A stretch of DNA of 62,876 bases from Candidatus Nealsoniibacteriota bacterium (GTDB lineage Bacteria > Patescibacteriota > Minisyncoccia > Minisyncoccales > PWPS01). The stretch covers positions 1 through 62,876 of the forward strand of contig PWEN01000042.1 of NCBI GenBank assembly GCA_003553505.1, written 5' to 3'. Numbering within the stretch: position 1 is the first letter of the stretch; each line of letters opens with the position of its first letter. Of this stretch, positions 24,863 to 33,746 are shown piece after piece. A program made the position numbers and the translations under genes. Under the pieces are notes generated by a model. The model had not been told where the DNA came from. It saw only the letters and a list, made by a program, of their open reading frames with translations, and ran no database searches.

Positions 24863-25825
24863 TTATTCTTTCATGTCCTTTCCGCCATGAAACTCTCTGT
24901 GTATATCCCTTAGTCTTTGGCTTGTTATGTGAGTATAGACTTGAGTTGTAGCAATATTTCTGTGCCCGAGGAACTCTTGAATTACTCTTAGATCAACTCC
25001 TTGAGCGAGAAGGTCGGTAGCGTAAGTATGGCGTATAGTGTGTGGGGTTGTAATTATTGGTATTCCCGCTTTTTTGGAGTATTTTTTAACTATATTCTCC
25101 ACAGAACGAGAAGTGAGGCGTTTATCAGCACTTCTGGGTCCTTTATGCCTTATAAAAAGCGCTTTTTCTTTATCATTGCGCTTTTTGAGATATGCATCCA
25201 CCGCTTTTACGGCACGATTGCTGAAATAAACGGTTCGTGGATGATCTCCTTTTCCTACGATAACCACTTCCAGATCTTCTGTTTCCGGTTTTATTTTTAA
25301 CTGTTCACGGTCGAGGCTGACAAGTTCTGCAACGCGTAACCCAGTAGAGAAAAGAGTTTCTAGGATAGCTCTGTCACGTAATCCTGTTTTACTGTTTGTG
25401 TCGGGGGCAAGGAGTAGCTTTTCTATCTGATCCATCTCTAAAAACTTTACAGCGCGTTCTTTTTTCTCTTTTGTAAGTTTAACTTTTTCTGCTGGCAGTG
25501 ATGCTATGCTGCGATCTGCAAAGTAATTTAAAAGTGCACGGAGAGCGATAAGGTAATAGTTGCGTGTTCTTTTTTTGATCGGTTCTTTTGTTTGATTGTT
25601 CTTACGAGAAGAGAGGTAAACACGATAGTTCCAAACGTGTTCTTCTGTTATCTCATGAGGCTTTAACTCTTCCAAGTTATTTTCTTGTAGCCAGTTTATA
25701 AAACTCTGCAGGAAGCGTGAGTAGGTTTCCTGTGTTTTTTTTGCAACACCTTTTTCTATATCGAGATATTCAAAAAACCGGGGTACGTGTTCTATTATAG
25801 GCTTTTTATCTTTTTTAAGCGCCAT
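24863..25825 (-). CDS. xerC: Tyrosine recombinase XerC/XerD-like
   Basis: This 320-aa tyrosine recombinase has a SAM-like N-terminal core-binding domain (about residues 10-105) and a catalytic domain with the full set: Arg164 (STGLRVAEL), Lys192 (GKG), His262-x-x-Arg265 (HTIRH), His288 (LGHRN) and nucleophile Tyr297 (QVYTH). Length and spacing fit a chromosomal Xer that resolves dimers, probably acting alone. It is not next to the accessory block and I see no dif site nearby. An integrase role cannot be excluded. Confidence 0.9.
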   Translation of the reverse strand: MALKKDKKPIIEHVPRFFEYLDIEKGVAKKTQETYSRFLQSFINWLQENNLEELKPHEITEEHVWNYRVYLSSRKNNQTKEPIKKRTRNYYLIALRALLNYFADRSIASLPAEKVKLTKEKKERAVKFLEMDQIEKLLLAPDTNSKTGLRDRAILETLFSTGLRVAELVSLDREQLKIKPETEDLEVVIVGKGDHPRTVYFSNRAVKAVDAYLKKRNDKEKALFIRHKGPRSADKRLTSRSVENIVKKYSKKAGIPIITTPHTIRHTYATDLLAQGVDLRVIQEFLGHRNIATTQVYTHITSQRLRDIHREFHGGKDMKE

Positions 25826-25862
25826 ACTTCGGTAAAGTTATCTTATGCGAAGTAATATATAT

Positions 25863-26120
25863 TTACTCCCCATTGAAGGACAGGGACTCCACAACAGAAT
25901 CTCGCACACTGTCGATTGTAGATCTTATAGCTTCGTTTATTGATTCTTTGACTTTTTCCTTTTCCTTTTCTGCTTCTTTTTCGACTATCTCTTTCCTTTC
26001 TTCAAAAATAGAAACAACTCTGTTTTTGATCTCCTCTGTCGCTTCTTTTCCTGTTTCTGTGAATCCAAACAAGACGACAAGAGCAGCAATAGATAAGACT
26101 ATGATGATTGCTCTGATCAT
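25863..26120 (-). CDS. Small membrane protein with coiled coil
   Basis: This 85-aa protein has one N-terminal transmembrane helix (about residues 2-20), then an amphipathic, Glu/Lys-rich region (about 25-75) likely to form a coiled coil. Unknown function. It starts by ATGA overlap with the 56-aa gene upstream, so it is the last gene of a gltX-containing operon. Confidence 0.65.
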   Translation of the reverse strand: MIRAIIIVLSIAALVVLFGFTETGKEATEEIKNRVVSIFEERKEIVEKEAEKEKEKVKESINEAIRSTIDSVRDSVVESLSFNGE

Positions 26121-26287
26121 AATATATTTTTTACTTTATTTACTATGTCCCAGAAGTATGAAGCAAGGACATCATACGAGTAAGCAAGCACATCGATTAA
26201 TTGATCGGCAATGTCTCTCCCACTCTCTGTTGCTGCCAGAAAAATAAGAAAGATTAATACTAATACAAAGGATATGTTTTTTATCAT
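26117..26287 (-). CDS. 56-aa micro-protein between gltX and the coiled-coil gene
   Basis: A 57-codon frame fills the gap exactly: its ATG overlaps the gltX stop by four bases (ATGA) and its own stop overlaps the next start by ATGA. The product has a hydrophobic N-terminal helix (residues 3-19) followed by an amphipathic part with DVLAYSYDVLASYFWDIV. Unknown function. The double ATGA overlap is the strongest evidence that it is real, as this is the common junction in this genome. Confidence 0.7.
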   Translation of the reverse strand: MIKNISFVLVLIFLIFLAATESGRDIADQLIDVLAYSYDVLASYFWDIVNKVKNIL

Positions 26288-27741
26288 AACTTCTTTTTTG
26301 CCTTTCTAAGCCTTTTTAATACTTCATCCCGTCCCAACACCCAAGATATCTCAAAAGGTCCTGCAGAGGCCTTTTTTCCGCTTAATGCGACGCGAAATGG
26401 CCACAAAAATGACCCTTTATCACTTCCTGCTCTCTCTATTAGTGTTTTTTCTATGCTTTCCATGTCCCACTTATCTATCTCTAAAACGGCCTCTTCTCCC
26501 CTTTTGAGCGAATCATATATCTCTTCATCACTCATGTTCTTCCATCTTAGCATTTCTTTGTCATAATCAACAGGAGCAAAGAAGTAATCCGCAAGTTTTG
26601 TTATTTCAGAGAGATTTTTCATTCTTTCTTTGCATATCGATACTGTTTTTGCAATATCTTCTAATGAGAATTGTTTTCCTTGACTATTGAAGTATTTTCC
26701 CTCTTTTTGTTCAAGAAATCCGGACTCAGTAAGGAAAGGTACACACATTTCCGCCAGCTCATTATCATCTTTTTGACGTATATAGTATCCGTTTATGGAG
26801 TCTAATTTGTCTATATTGAACACTGCTCCACTTTTCTTGCACTTTTCTAACTTGAACTCTTCTATTATCTCCTCTAAAGAGTATATTTCTCTTTCTCCTC
26901 CGGGATTCCATCCCAGGAAGGATATAAAGTTGATCATTGCCTCCGGGAGATATCCCATCTCTTTATACTCTTGAACGGAAACGGCAGCGTGTCGCTTAGA
27001 TAATTTGCTCTTGTCGGGGCCCAGTATAAGTGGTAAGTGTGCATAGTAAGGAGTATTTATTCCCAGCGCTTTTTGTATAAGTATCTGTCTAGGAGTGTTT
27101 GATATGTGATCTTCTCCCCTTATTACATGTGATATCTCCATTTCGTGGTCATCAATCACTACTACAAAGTTGTAGAGTGCTGAAAAATCACTTTTTCCGA
27201 TAACAAAATCTCCTATTTCGTTGTTATCAAAAGAAACTTTTCCCCGAATAAGGTCGTTAAAAGTTGTGCTTTCTTCTTTTGGAGAACGAAAACGGATCAC
27301 AAAGTCGCCTTTTTTCTCGTTTTTTTTCTGGGCACACTTGCCACTGTAGCGCGGTGCTTCACCTCTTTCCAGCTGTTTTTTTCTTTCCTTTTCTAACTCC
27401 TCTGCACTACAAAAACAGGGATACGCCTTGTCTTCTTGAAGTAGTTTTTGGAGGTATTTTTTGTATATCTCCCCTCTCTCACTTTGCCTATAAGGACCAT
27501 AAGACCCCTTTTCACTTTCCTCTGTCACTCCTTCGTCATAATTTATGTTTAACCACTTTATACTTCGTATAATATCAAGCTCATACTCTCTCTTTGATCT
27601 TGTCTTGTCTGTGTCTTCTATACGCAATATAAAATCTCCCTTGTTCTTTTTTGCGAATAGATAGTTAAAAAGGGCCACTCTTGCGGAGCCTATATGAAAA
27701 GGACCCGTAGGAGAGGGGGCGAATCTTACTCTTTTTTTCAT
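26284..27741 (-). CDS. gltX: Glutamyl-tRNA synthetase
   Basis: GluRS (485 aa, class I) has the HIGH-type motif in FAPSPTGPFHIGSARVALFN and KMSKS-type motif KLSKRHAAVS. The anticodon-binding domain is C-terminal and slightly short. No glnS or gatCAB is in the window, so whether it also charges tRNA-Gln is open. It overlaps murG by four bases, tying tRNA charging to the wall cluster. Confidence 0.95.
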   Translation of the reverse strand: MKKRVRFAPSPTGPFHIGSARVALFNYLFAKKNKGDFILRIEDTDKTRSKREYELDIIRSIKWLNINYDEGVTEESEKGSYGPYRQSERGEIYKKYLQKLLQEDKAYPCFCSAEELEKERKKQLERGEAPRYSGKCAQKKNEKKGDFVIRFRSPKEESTTFNDLIRGKVSFDNNEIGDFVIGKSDFSALYNFVVVIDDHEMEISHVIRGEDHISNTPRQILIQKALGINTPYYAHLPLILGPDKSKLSKRHAAVSVQEYKEMGYLPEAMINFISFLGWNPGGEREIYSLEEIIEEFKLEKCKKSGAVFNIDKLDSINGYYIRQKDDNELAEMCVPFLTESGFLEQKEGKYFNSQGKQFSLEDIAKTVSICKERMKNLSEITKLADYFFAPVDYDKEMLRWKNMSDEEIYDSLKRGEEAVLEIDKWDMESIEKTLIERAGSDKGSFLWPFRVALSGKKASAGPFEISWVLGRDEVLKRLRKAKKKL

Positions 27742-28877
27742 CTTTTAAGATACTCTTTAATATATGATGCTATTATCTTTGCTGATTTAGGATTATAGAA
27801 CTCTGCCGCTCTTTTACTCATAACTCTCAACTGCTCTCTTGGAGAAAACAGTTGCTTTAGTTTTTCCAAAAAGAAGTGCGGCGTAAGATTTTGTTCTTCC
27901 ATCACTATTGCTGCACCGGTGTCGGCGTAGTAGTAAGCGTTTTTTGTTTGGTGATCTTGTGCTGCTTCCGGAAGAGGTAGTAAAATGCTTGGTTTTTCGT
28001 TTGCTGATATCTCGAATATACTTCCCGACCCTGCTCTACTTACCACAAGATCTGCTACAGCATAAGCGTTTCTCATCTTTTCTTCATCGAAAAAGGAGTA
28101 TGGATGATAGTATTTTTTCTTTTCTTTTTCGAGCACCACTGCCTCTACTTGTTTGGACACATAATCTATATTCTCTTTTCCGCACTGGTGTATTATTTCA
28201 AAGTGCTCCAACATATCCCCTATCCCGGAAAGGATGAGTTCATTTACTCTGTTGCTTCCTTGTGAGCCGCCGAGCACAAGTATGACGGGCTTTTCTCTTG
28301 TAAGAGAGAACATTTCTATCGCTTTCTCTTTATCGCCTCCCGTTACTCCTTCTCTTATGGGATTTCCTACCGTAATCTTTTTTTTGGGATTTACGCCTTT
28401 TGTGTCTTGAAAAGAAACAAAAGTCTCTAGTGCTATTTTTTGCAGAAGCTTATTTGTTGTTCCCGGGATAATATCTGACTCATGAAAGAATACGGGGGTT
28501 CGAAATATGTATGCGCTGATTACTGCCGGAAGTGATCCGTATCCTCCCTTGCTAAAGACAAGATCGGGAGCACTTTTGAACATATATACAGAAGACTGTA
28601 TTATTCCCACAGGGATCTTAAAGAGCACATCAACTATGTTCTGTAAAAAAGATGCGGGTGTAAAGTATCTTCTTAGCTTTCCGGCGTATATATATTTAAC
28701 TTTTATTCCTTTGTTCTCTATATACTCACGAGCTATCTCCTCTTGAGGGCCTATATATTCTATCTCCAACAGTTCTTCGGGAACTGTCTTTTTTAGTTCT
28801 CGTATAACAGAAACTAAGGGGAAGATATGCCCCCCTGTTCCTCCTCCTGTAAATGTTACCTTAAACCTTTTTTTCAT
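27738..28877 (-). CDS. murG: UDP-GlcNAc:lipid I GlcNAc transferase MurG
   Basis: MurG (379 aa) is a peripheral membrane GT28 enzyme that turns lipid I into lipid II. TFTGGGTGGHIFPL is the N-terminal Gly-rich loop. LVLGGSQGSNRVNE and VSRAGSGSIFEI with LLPLPEAAQDHQTKNA are the donor-binding blocks. It overlaps ftsW by 17 bases and gltX by four. Confidence 0.95.
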   Translation of the reverse strand: MKKRFKVTFTGGGTGGHIFPLVSVIRELKKTVPEELLEIEYIGPQEEIAREYIENKGIKVKYIYAGKLRRYFTPASFLQNIVDVLFKIPVGIIQSSVYMFKSAPDLVFSKGGYGSLPAVISAYIFRTPVFFHESDIIPGTTNKLLQKIALETFVSFQDTKGVNPKKKITVGNPIREGVTGGDKEKAIEMFSLTREKPVILVLGGSQGSNRVNELILSGIGDMLEHFEIIHQCGKENIDYVSKQVEAVVLEKEKKKYYHPYSFFDEEKMRNAYAVADLVVSRAGSGSIFEISANEKPSILLPLPEAAQDHQTKNAYYYADTGAAIVMEEQNLTPHFFLEKLKQLFSPREQLRVMSKRAAEFYNPKSAKIIASYIKEYLKR

Positions 28878-29970
28878 TTTGTTTTGAAGCGTTAAGAAGT
28901 AGTCCTAATGCGGCAAGTTCGGCAATAATGTGTGACTTTCCATAACTTATTAATGGAAGAGGTATTCCCGTAAGTGGAACCAGTCCCACCATTGAGCCCA
29001 TATTAATGAATGCTTGCACAAAAAACCATGACGTTATTCCTATAACGACAATTCTTGTGAACTGATCTTTGCTGTTTTTAGCTATAACAAATCCTCTCCA
29101 AAAAAGCAAGAGGAAAAGAGCAACAAGAATCACGCTTCCGATAAATCCTGTTTCTTCTGCAAATATTGCAAATATGGAGTCTGTTGTGCAAAAAGGGAGA
29201 AATCCAAACTTTTGATAGCTCATTCCGAAACCGGAGCCTATCAATCCTCCCGAGCCTACGGCAATCAGCGCTTGTTTTATCTGATAAGTTAGGTCTAAAG
29301 AGTCAAGATCGGGATTTAGCATTGCTTTTATTCTCCTTAGACGGTAAGGCTCTATTTTCACAAGCACAAAAAGCAGTGTTGCTCCCGCCCCTAAGAGAGT
29401 CAGCATGTGCCAAAGAGGGGTGTTTGCAACAAAATACATAATCATTGCGGATATAAATATCACTCCCAAAGTGCTTATGTCCGGCTGCATTATGAGCATT
29501 CCTCCCACTATTGCCGATATTGCAAAGAAGGGAATAAGAGTGTTTTTAGCGGACTTTTTGCTTCCTTTTTCTGCTGTTCTCGTCGAGAGCCAACTTGCAA
29601 GATAGATTATAAAGGTAAGCTTTAATATTTCCGAGGGCTGAAATGATAAGGGGCCAAGTTCCACCCATCTTATTGCTCCCCTACTCCCTTCTCCGAAATA
29701 CGGTATAAAGACCATAAGGAGCAAGACTGTTGTTATGCCGAGAAATAACGGGGACCACTTTTTAATAAAAGAAAGCGGTGTTTTATAGATAGCAAAGGCC
29801 AGAACTATTCCCGGCAAAAATCCCAACAAAACTTGTTGTAAGAAAAAGTAATAAGGGTGTCCCGTGAGTTCTTGTGATTCGAGCGCCGACACTCCTGCAA
29901 GAACAAAAAGCCCTAGCAGCACTATAACCAGAGCTATCGCTATCAGTATGTAATCGGGACCTTTTTTCAT
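28861..29970 (-). CDS. ftsW: SEDS glycosyltransferase FtsW
   Basis: This SEDS-family peptidoglycan polymerase (369 aa) has about ten transmembrane helices. Conserved blocks include GSRGAIRWVELGPLSFQPSE and the end VPLTGIPLPLISYGKS, followed by a last helix. RodA is the close alternative, but the mraY-ftsW-murG context supports FtsW. ATG 29970, two bases after the mraY stop codon's outer edge, is chosen; an in-frame start at 29994 inside mraY would add eight residues. It is the only SEDS gene in the window. Confidence 0.9.
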   Translation of the reverse strand: MKKGPDYILIAIALVIVLLGLFVLAGVSALESQELTGHPYYFFLQQVLLGFLPGIVLAFAIYKTPLSFIKKWSPLFLGITTVLLLMVFIPYFGEGSRGAIRWVELGPLSFQPSEILKLTFIIYLASWLSTRTAEKGSKKSAKNTLIPFFAISAIVGGMLIMQPDISTLGVIFISAMIMYFVANTPLWHMLTLLGAGATLLFVLVKIEPYRLRRIKAMLNPDLDSLDLTYQIKQALIAVGSGGLIGSGFGMSYQKFGFLPFCTTDSIFAIFAEETGFIGSVILVALFLLLFWRGFVIAKNSKDQFTRIVVIGITSWFFVQAFINMGSMVGLVPLTGIPLPLISYGKSHIIAELAALGLLLNASKQNEKKV

Positions 29971-29971
29971 T

Positions 29972-31084
29972 TTAACCAAGTAACTGGACAACAACTCCCA
30001 CTATGGCCACCACAACTCCGATTATCCAAAAACGCATTGTCACCTTATAGTGTGGCCATCCTTTTGCCTCAAAGTGATGATGTATCGGTGCGGCAAGAAG
30101 CAGTTTTTTGTTTCTGAACTTTTTTGATAGAAGTTGTAATATAACAGAGCCGGACTCAAGAACAAGAAGAAAAGCGATTATGGGAAGTACAACCACCGCA
30201 TTTGTTAGAAAAGCTATCACTGTCAGTGTTGTTGTTAGTCCCAGTATTCCTGTTTCTCCCATATAAAAACGTGCAGGAGGAATGTTAAACCAAAGAAAAG
30301 CAAGTAAGGCCCCTACTATAACAAGACAAAAAGCGGCGATATTTATTTGTCCTTGTGCAAGGGAAATTACTGCGTAAGCAGTAAACATAGAAGCAAATGC
30401 TCCACCTGATAGACCGTCAATTCCATCTATTACTCCTCCACTGTAAACTGCCAGCATAACAATAATAAAGATAGGCAAGAAAAGAAGCCCTACAAAGAAC
30501 TCTCCTACTCCGGGAATATGTATTACATCTTGTCCTAGCTTGAAGTAAAACCACCAAGCACCGACAGAACCAATAAGTGCGACGAGAATAAGGCGATAAC
30601 GCAAACTGAGACCTCCTCCGATATACTTTTTTGTTCCTTCCCATAAAGGAGAAAATATCTTGCTTTTTGGTTTTTCCATCACTTGCAGGAGATCATCCAG
30701 TAATCCTACAAGGGAAGCGGTCACAAGCGTAAAAAGGGGTAGCCAAGTTTGTTCACGTGAGAGAAACTCCAGTCTGTTTATGATGGTATTATCAGAAACA
30801 TAAGAAAGAGCCAAGAAAACAAAAGAGACCACCAAGGGAGTTATCCATATAAGCAACCCTCCCATGCGAGGGACTCTTGTTTCGTTGTCGGAGTGAAACT
30901 TCTTAAAGAAAACTACATCTGATCCGTCTATCGCCTTTTCACGGACCTCTTTTCTCCAGAACTTGTTCTTGTAGAGAAAGCTTGTTAGTGCGGGAGTAAA
31001 AAGAAAAGCAAAAAGAAAAGCAAATGTTCCCAGTGAAAATATTTTTATTGCGCTTGAAATTGCTTCTGGGCCGTTTTCTATCAT
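29972..31084 (-). CDS. mraY: Phospho-MurNAc-pentapeptide transferase MraY
   Basis: This polytopic enzyme (370 aa, about ten helices) makes lipid I from UDP-MurNAc-pentapeptide and undecaprenyl phosphate. Diagnostic are LVGLLDDLLQV, VIDGIDGLSGG, ARFYMGETGILGL and the HHHFEAKGWPHYKV loop near the C-terminus. The loop after helix 1 is longer than usual and carries a lysine-rich segment. Its ATG overlaps the preceding stop by one base. murD, often between mraY and ftsW, is absent here. Confidence 0.95.
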   Translation of the reverse strand: MIENGPEAISSAIKIFSLGTFAFLFAFLFTPALTSFLYKNKFWRKEVREKAIDGSDVVFFKKFHSDNETRVPRMGGLLIWITPLVVSFVFLALSYVSDNTIINRLEFLSREQTWLPLFTLVTASLVGLLDDLLQVMEKPKSKIFSPLWEGTKKYIGGGLSLRYRLILVALIGSVGAWWFYFKLGQDVIHIPGVGEFFVGLLFLPIFIIVMLAVYSGGVIDGIDGLSGGAFASMFTAYAVISLAQGQINIAAFCLVIVGALLAFLWFNIPPARFYMGETGILGLTTTLTVIAFLTNAVVVLPIIAFLLVLESGSVILQLLSKKFRNKKLLLAAPIHHHFEAKGWPHYKVTMRFWIIGVVVAIVGVVVQLLG

Positions 31085-32013
31085 CAGAACTTATATGATT
31101 TATGTATATAATCTATCATTTTTTCCATCTCTTGAAATCTATCCTCTGCTCCGAGCACGACGTTTATGATGTATCCTTTCTCTTGCGGCGATTCTATTAC
31201 CATCAAGAGACATCCTTTTGCACTTAGTGTCCATCCTGTCTTTCCGCCGACAATTCTGTTCTTCCACTCTTTATCTCTTGAAAAAAGGAACTCGTTGGTG
31301 TTGATTGTTACATAGTAAAGACTTTTATCGTAAGAGTATACCCTGTAGGAAGGAGTGTTCATGATAGAGAAAAGATCACTGTTCTCTAAGGTGTATTTTG
31401 CTGTTTTATAGATCTCTCTTGCTGTAGACATGTTTGCACCTCCTCTCTCGTCTAGTCCGCTCGGATTTATAAAAGATGTATTTGAAAGTCCTATCTCCTT
31501 TGCTTTTTTGTTCATCTCTTTTACAAATCCTTTTTCCAGAAAGCGATTATCTTGCATAGCAAGTGCGTTTGCAATGCTGTTATTTGACTCCAAGAGAAGA
31601 GGATAAAGAGTATCCCCTATTTTTGTATCGTTCCATATGCGCAAGTCAGACAGGCCCGGATTTGTCATTATGTCTTTTTGGGTTACATTTATCGGAGCAT
31701 TTAGATCATACTCTTCATACACCAAAAGTGCGGTAAATATTTTACTTATGCTTGCTATAGATAGCTGTTTGTCGATATTTTTGTCGTAAAGAATTCTTTT
31801 CTGGTTACCATCCCAGAAAACGGATATCGCCGCAGAAGCGTCTATTTCCGTGTTCCCGCTTTTTATTTTTTCCGGATAGGGTTTTTGTGTATATATCTCT
31901 TTATACTGTATCTCTTCTCCCTGTGACCAAGTTACCGTCCAAAGAAAAAACAAAGACGAGATTAAACAAAAAGCAAAAGCGGATCTTCTGTATGTTTTTC
32001 TTTTTATTTTCAT
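31084..32013 (-). CDS. dacA: D-alanyl-D-alanine carboxypeptidase (S11)
   Basis: This 309-aa exported low-molecular-weight PBP has a signal peptide or anchor at about residues 10-30. The catalytic SxxK is Ser88-Lys91 (SIASISK), the SxN motif is in LLESNNSIANAL, and the KTG is in VGGKTGWT. It lacks the usual C-terminal domain of DacA, so it is nearer the shorter, DacB/D-type proteins. It trims stem peptides outside the membrane. It lies between mraY and aspS with one-base overlaps. Confidence 0.88.
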   Translation of the reverse strand: MKIKRKTYRRSAFAFCLISSLFFLWTVTWSQGEEIQYKEIYTQKPYPEKIKSGNTEIDASAAISVFWDGNQKRILYDKNIDKQLSIASISKIFTALLVYEEYDLNAPINVTQKDIMTNPGLSDLRIWNDTKIGDTLYPLLLESNNSIANALAMQDNRFLEKGFVKEMNKKAKEIGLSNTSFINPSGLDERGGANMSTAREIYKTAKYTLENSDLFSIMNTPSYRVYSYDKSLYYVTINTNEFLFSRDKEWKNRIVGGKTGWTLSAKGCLLMVIESPQEKGYIINVVLGAEDRFQEMEKMIDYIHKSYKF

Positions 32014-33329
32014 TACGGTTTTATTCTCTTAACTCCACGATATATGAAGGTTGCGTCACGCACGTTATTTATCCCTAAAAGTTTCATTATCATTCTGCTT
32101 GGACCAAGCCCTATTCCTCCATGTGGTGGACATCCATACCTGAAGAAATCAAGATAAAATTGTAGGGACTCTATATCCATATCTTTCTCTTTTGCTTGAC
32201 TTAGTAGTTTTTCGTAGCGGTGTTCTCTTTGAGCTCCCGTGGTTATCTCAACTCCGTTCCAAAGAAGATCAAAGCTTTTTGTGAGAGATTGATCGTTTTC
32301 ATCTCTCATGTGATAAAAAGGCCTTACCTCCGAAGGATAGTCCGTTATGAAGACGAACTCATGACCAAACTTTTCTCTTGCATACTCGCTTATCTTTGTT
32401 TCTTCTTCGGGGCATATGTCTCCTTCTTTCTCTCCTTCTATGTTCATTTCGGAAAGTATCTTTTTAGCTTCTTTCATTGATATTTTTGGAAACGGTATGG
32501 ATGGCACCACCACTTCTCTTCCAAACATCTCTTTTATTTCTTCTCCATAAGTTTCTTTAACTTCTTTTATTACTGCTTGCAGCATCTTCTCTTCTTCTTC
32601 CATTATATCTTTGTGGGACTCTATGTATGAAATCTCTGCATCGTATCCCGTAAACTCTGTTGCATGTCTTGATGTGAAAGAAGGTTCTGCTCTAAAAACG
32701 GGCCCTATCTCGAACACTTTCTCAAAGCCGGCTGCCATGGCCATCTGTTTGTAGAACTGCGGAGATTGGGCGAGATATGCCTTGCGATCGAAGTATTTTA
32801 TCTCAAACACTTCTGCTCCTGACTCGCTTGCTGCAGCAATAATCTTTGGGGAGTGGACTTGTATGTATCCGTTATCTATGCAGTAGTTTCGAAAAGCGGA
32901 CTCCATTGCGCTCCATACTTTAAATATGAGCGTGTTATTTTTTTTACGAAGATCTATCCATCTCCAATCCAATCTCACCGATTGTTCTGTTTCGCTTTTT
33001 TGTCCTTTTTCAACGACTGGTATGGGAAGTTCCGGATCTGATAATGAGAGTATGTTTACTTCTTCCGCTTCCATCTCTACAGATCCTGGAGCCTGCCCCT
33101 CTTCTTTTACGTTTCCTTTTACCTCTATGACGGACTCATGACTTATCTCTTCTGCCGCCTGCATTGCCTCCTTTTTATCTTTTGTTACAACTACTTGCAA
33201 AATACCGGTGACATCACGAACAAGCAAGAACTTGATATTTCCTTGATCTCTTATTGTTTGCACAAATCCTGCTATTTTTGCTTTTTCTCCGATATGCTTT
33301 TTTATTTTGTCTATGTGTGTTCTTTGCAT
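32013..33329 (-). CDS. aspS: Aspartyl-tRNA synthetase, compact archaeal-like type
   Basis: AspRS (438 aa) has an N-terminal OB-fold (about 15-105), RLDWRWIDLR, motif 2 in PVFRAEPSFTSRHATEFTGYD and motif 3 in GGIGLGPSRMIMKLLGI. At 438 aa it lacks the GAD insertion of the common bacterial enzyme (about 590 aa) and so matches the archaeal/eukaryotic-like type, often annotated as Asp-tRNA(Asn) ligase. Whether it also charges tRNA-Asn cannot be read here; no gatCAB is in the window. It starts by one-base overlap with the response regulator stop. Confidence 0.93.
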   Translation of the reverse strand: MQRTHIDKIKKHIGEKAKIAGFVQTIRDQGNIKFLLVRDVTGILQVVVTKDKKEAMQAAEEISHESVIEVKGNVKEEGQAPGSVEMEAEEVNILSLSDPELPIPVVEKGQKSETEQSVRLDWRWIDLRKKNNTLIFKVWSAMESAFRNYCIDNGYIQVHSPKIIAAASESGAEVFEIKYFDRKAYLAQSPQFYKQMAMAAGFEKVFEIGPVFRAEPSFTSRHATEFTGYDAEISYIESHKDIMEEEEKMLQAVIKEVKETYGEEIKEMFGREVVVPSIPFPKISMKEAKKILSEMNIEGEKEGDICPEEETKISEYAREKFGHEFVFITDYPSEVRPFYHMRDENDQSLTKSFDLLWNGVEITTGAQREHRYEKLLSQAKEKDMDIESLQFYLDFFRYGCPPHGGIGLGPSRMIMKLLGINNVRDATFIYRGVKRIKP

Positions 33330-33694
33330 TATTGTAAGTGATAATTTACTCTTTCTATTATCTCTTTTGGTGTGTAATTCGTTTTTATGAGATACTCCTT
33401 TACTCCAAGAGAGCTTGCTTCTCTTCTCGTCTCTTCATCATCATAGTTTGAGAAAGCGATCACAGGAGTGGAAGATATCTCTTCCGTATTTCTTAAATTT
33501 TTAAGAAAACTTATCCCGTTTTCTTCCGGCAGAAGAATATCAAGGATCACCATATCTGGTTTTACTTCCCTTGCCATACCGAAAGCTTCTTCTGCGTCAA
33601 TAGCAGAGTGTACCTCAAAACCTTCTCGCTGAAACCTGTCTTTGTACATATCAGCGAGCATTTTTTCGTCTTCCACAATAAGTATTTTTTTCAT
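33329..33694 (-). CDS. Single-domain response regulator (CheY-like)
   Basis: This 121-aa receiver domain has no output domain. Key residues are the acidic pair Glu8-Asp9, phospho-acceptor Asp52 (VILDILLP), Ser82 and Lys104 (YLIKT). It probably signals by protein contact. The only histidine kinase in the window is at 58071-59660, so a partnership is possible but unproven. It heads the aspS-dacA-mraY-ftsW-murG-gltX unit. Confidence 0.93.
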   Translation of the reverse strand: MKKILIVEDEKMLADMYKDRFQREGFEVHSAIDAEEAFGMAREVKPDMVILDILLPEENGISFLKNLRNTEEISSTPVIAFSNYDDEETRREASSLGVKEYLIKTNYTPKEIIERVNYHLQ

Positions 33695-33746
33695 ATTGTT
33701 AGGCGTTTATTTACTGCCTTGTATTTTAACCCATTATTAATAATAT

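Noticed and set aside
24863-25860. A dif site near the Xer gene
   Set aside because: No 28-bp sequence with two 11-base inverted arms was found; only short direct repeats are present.
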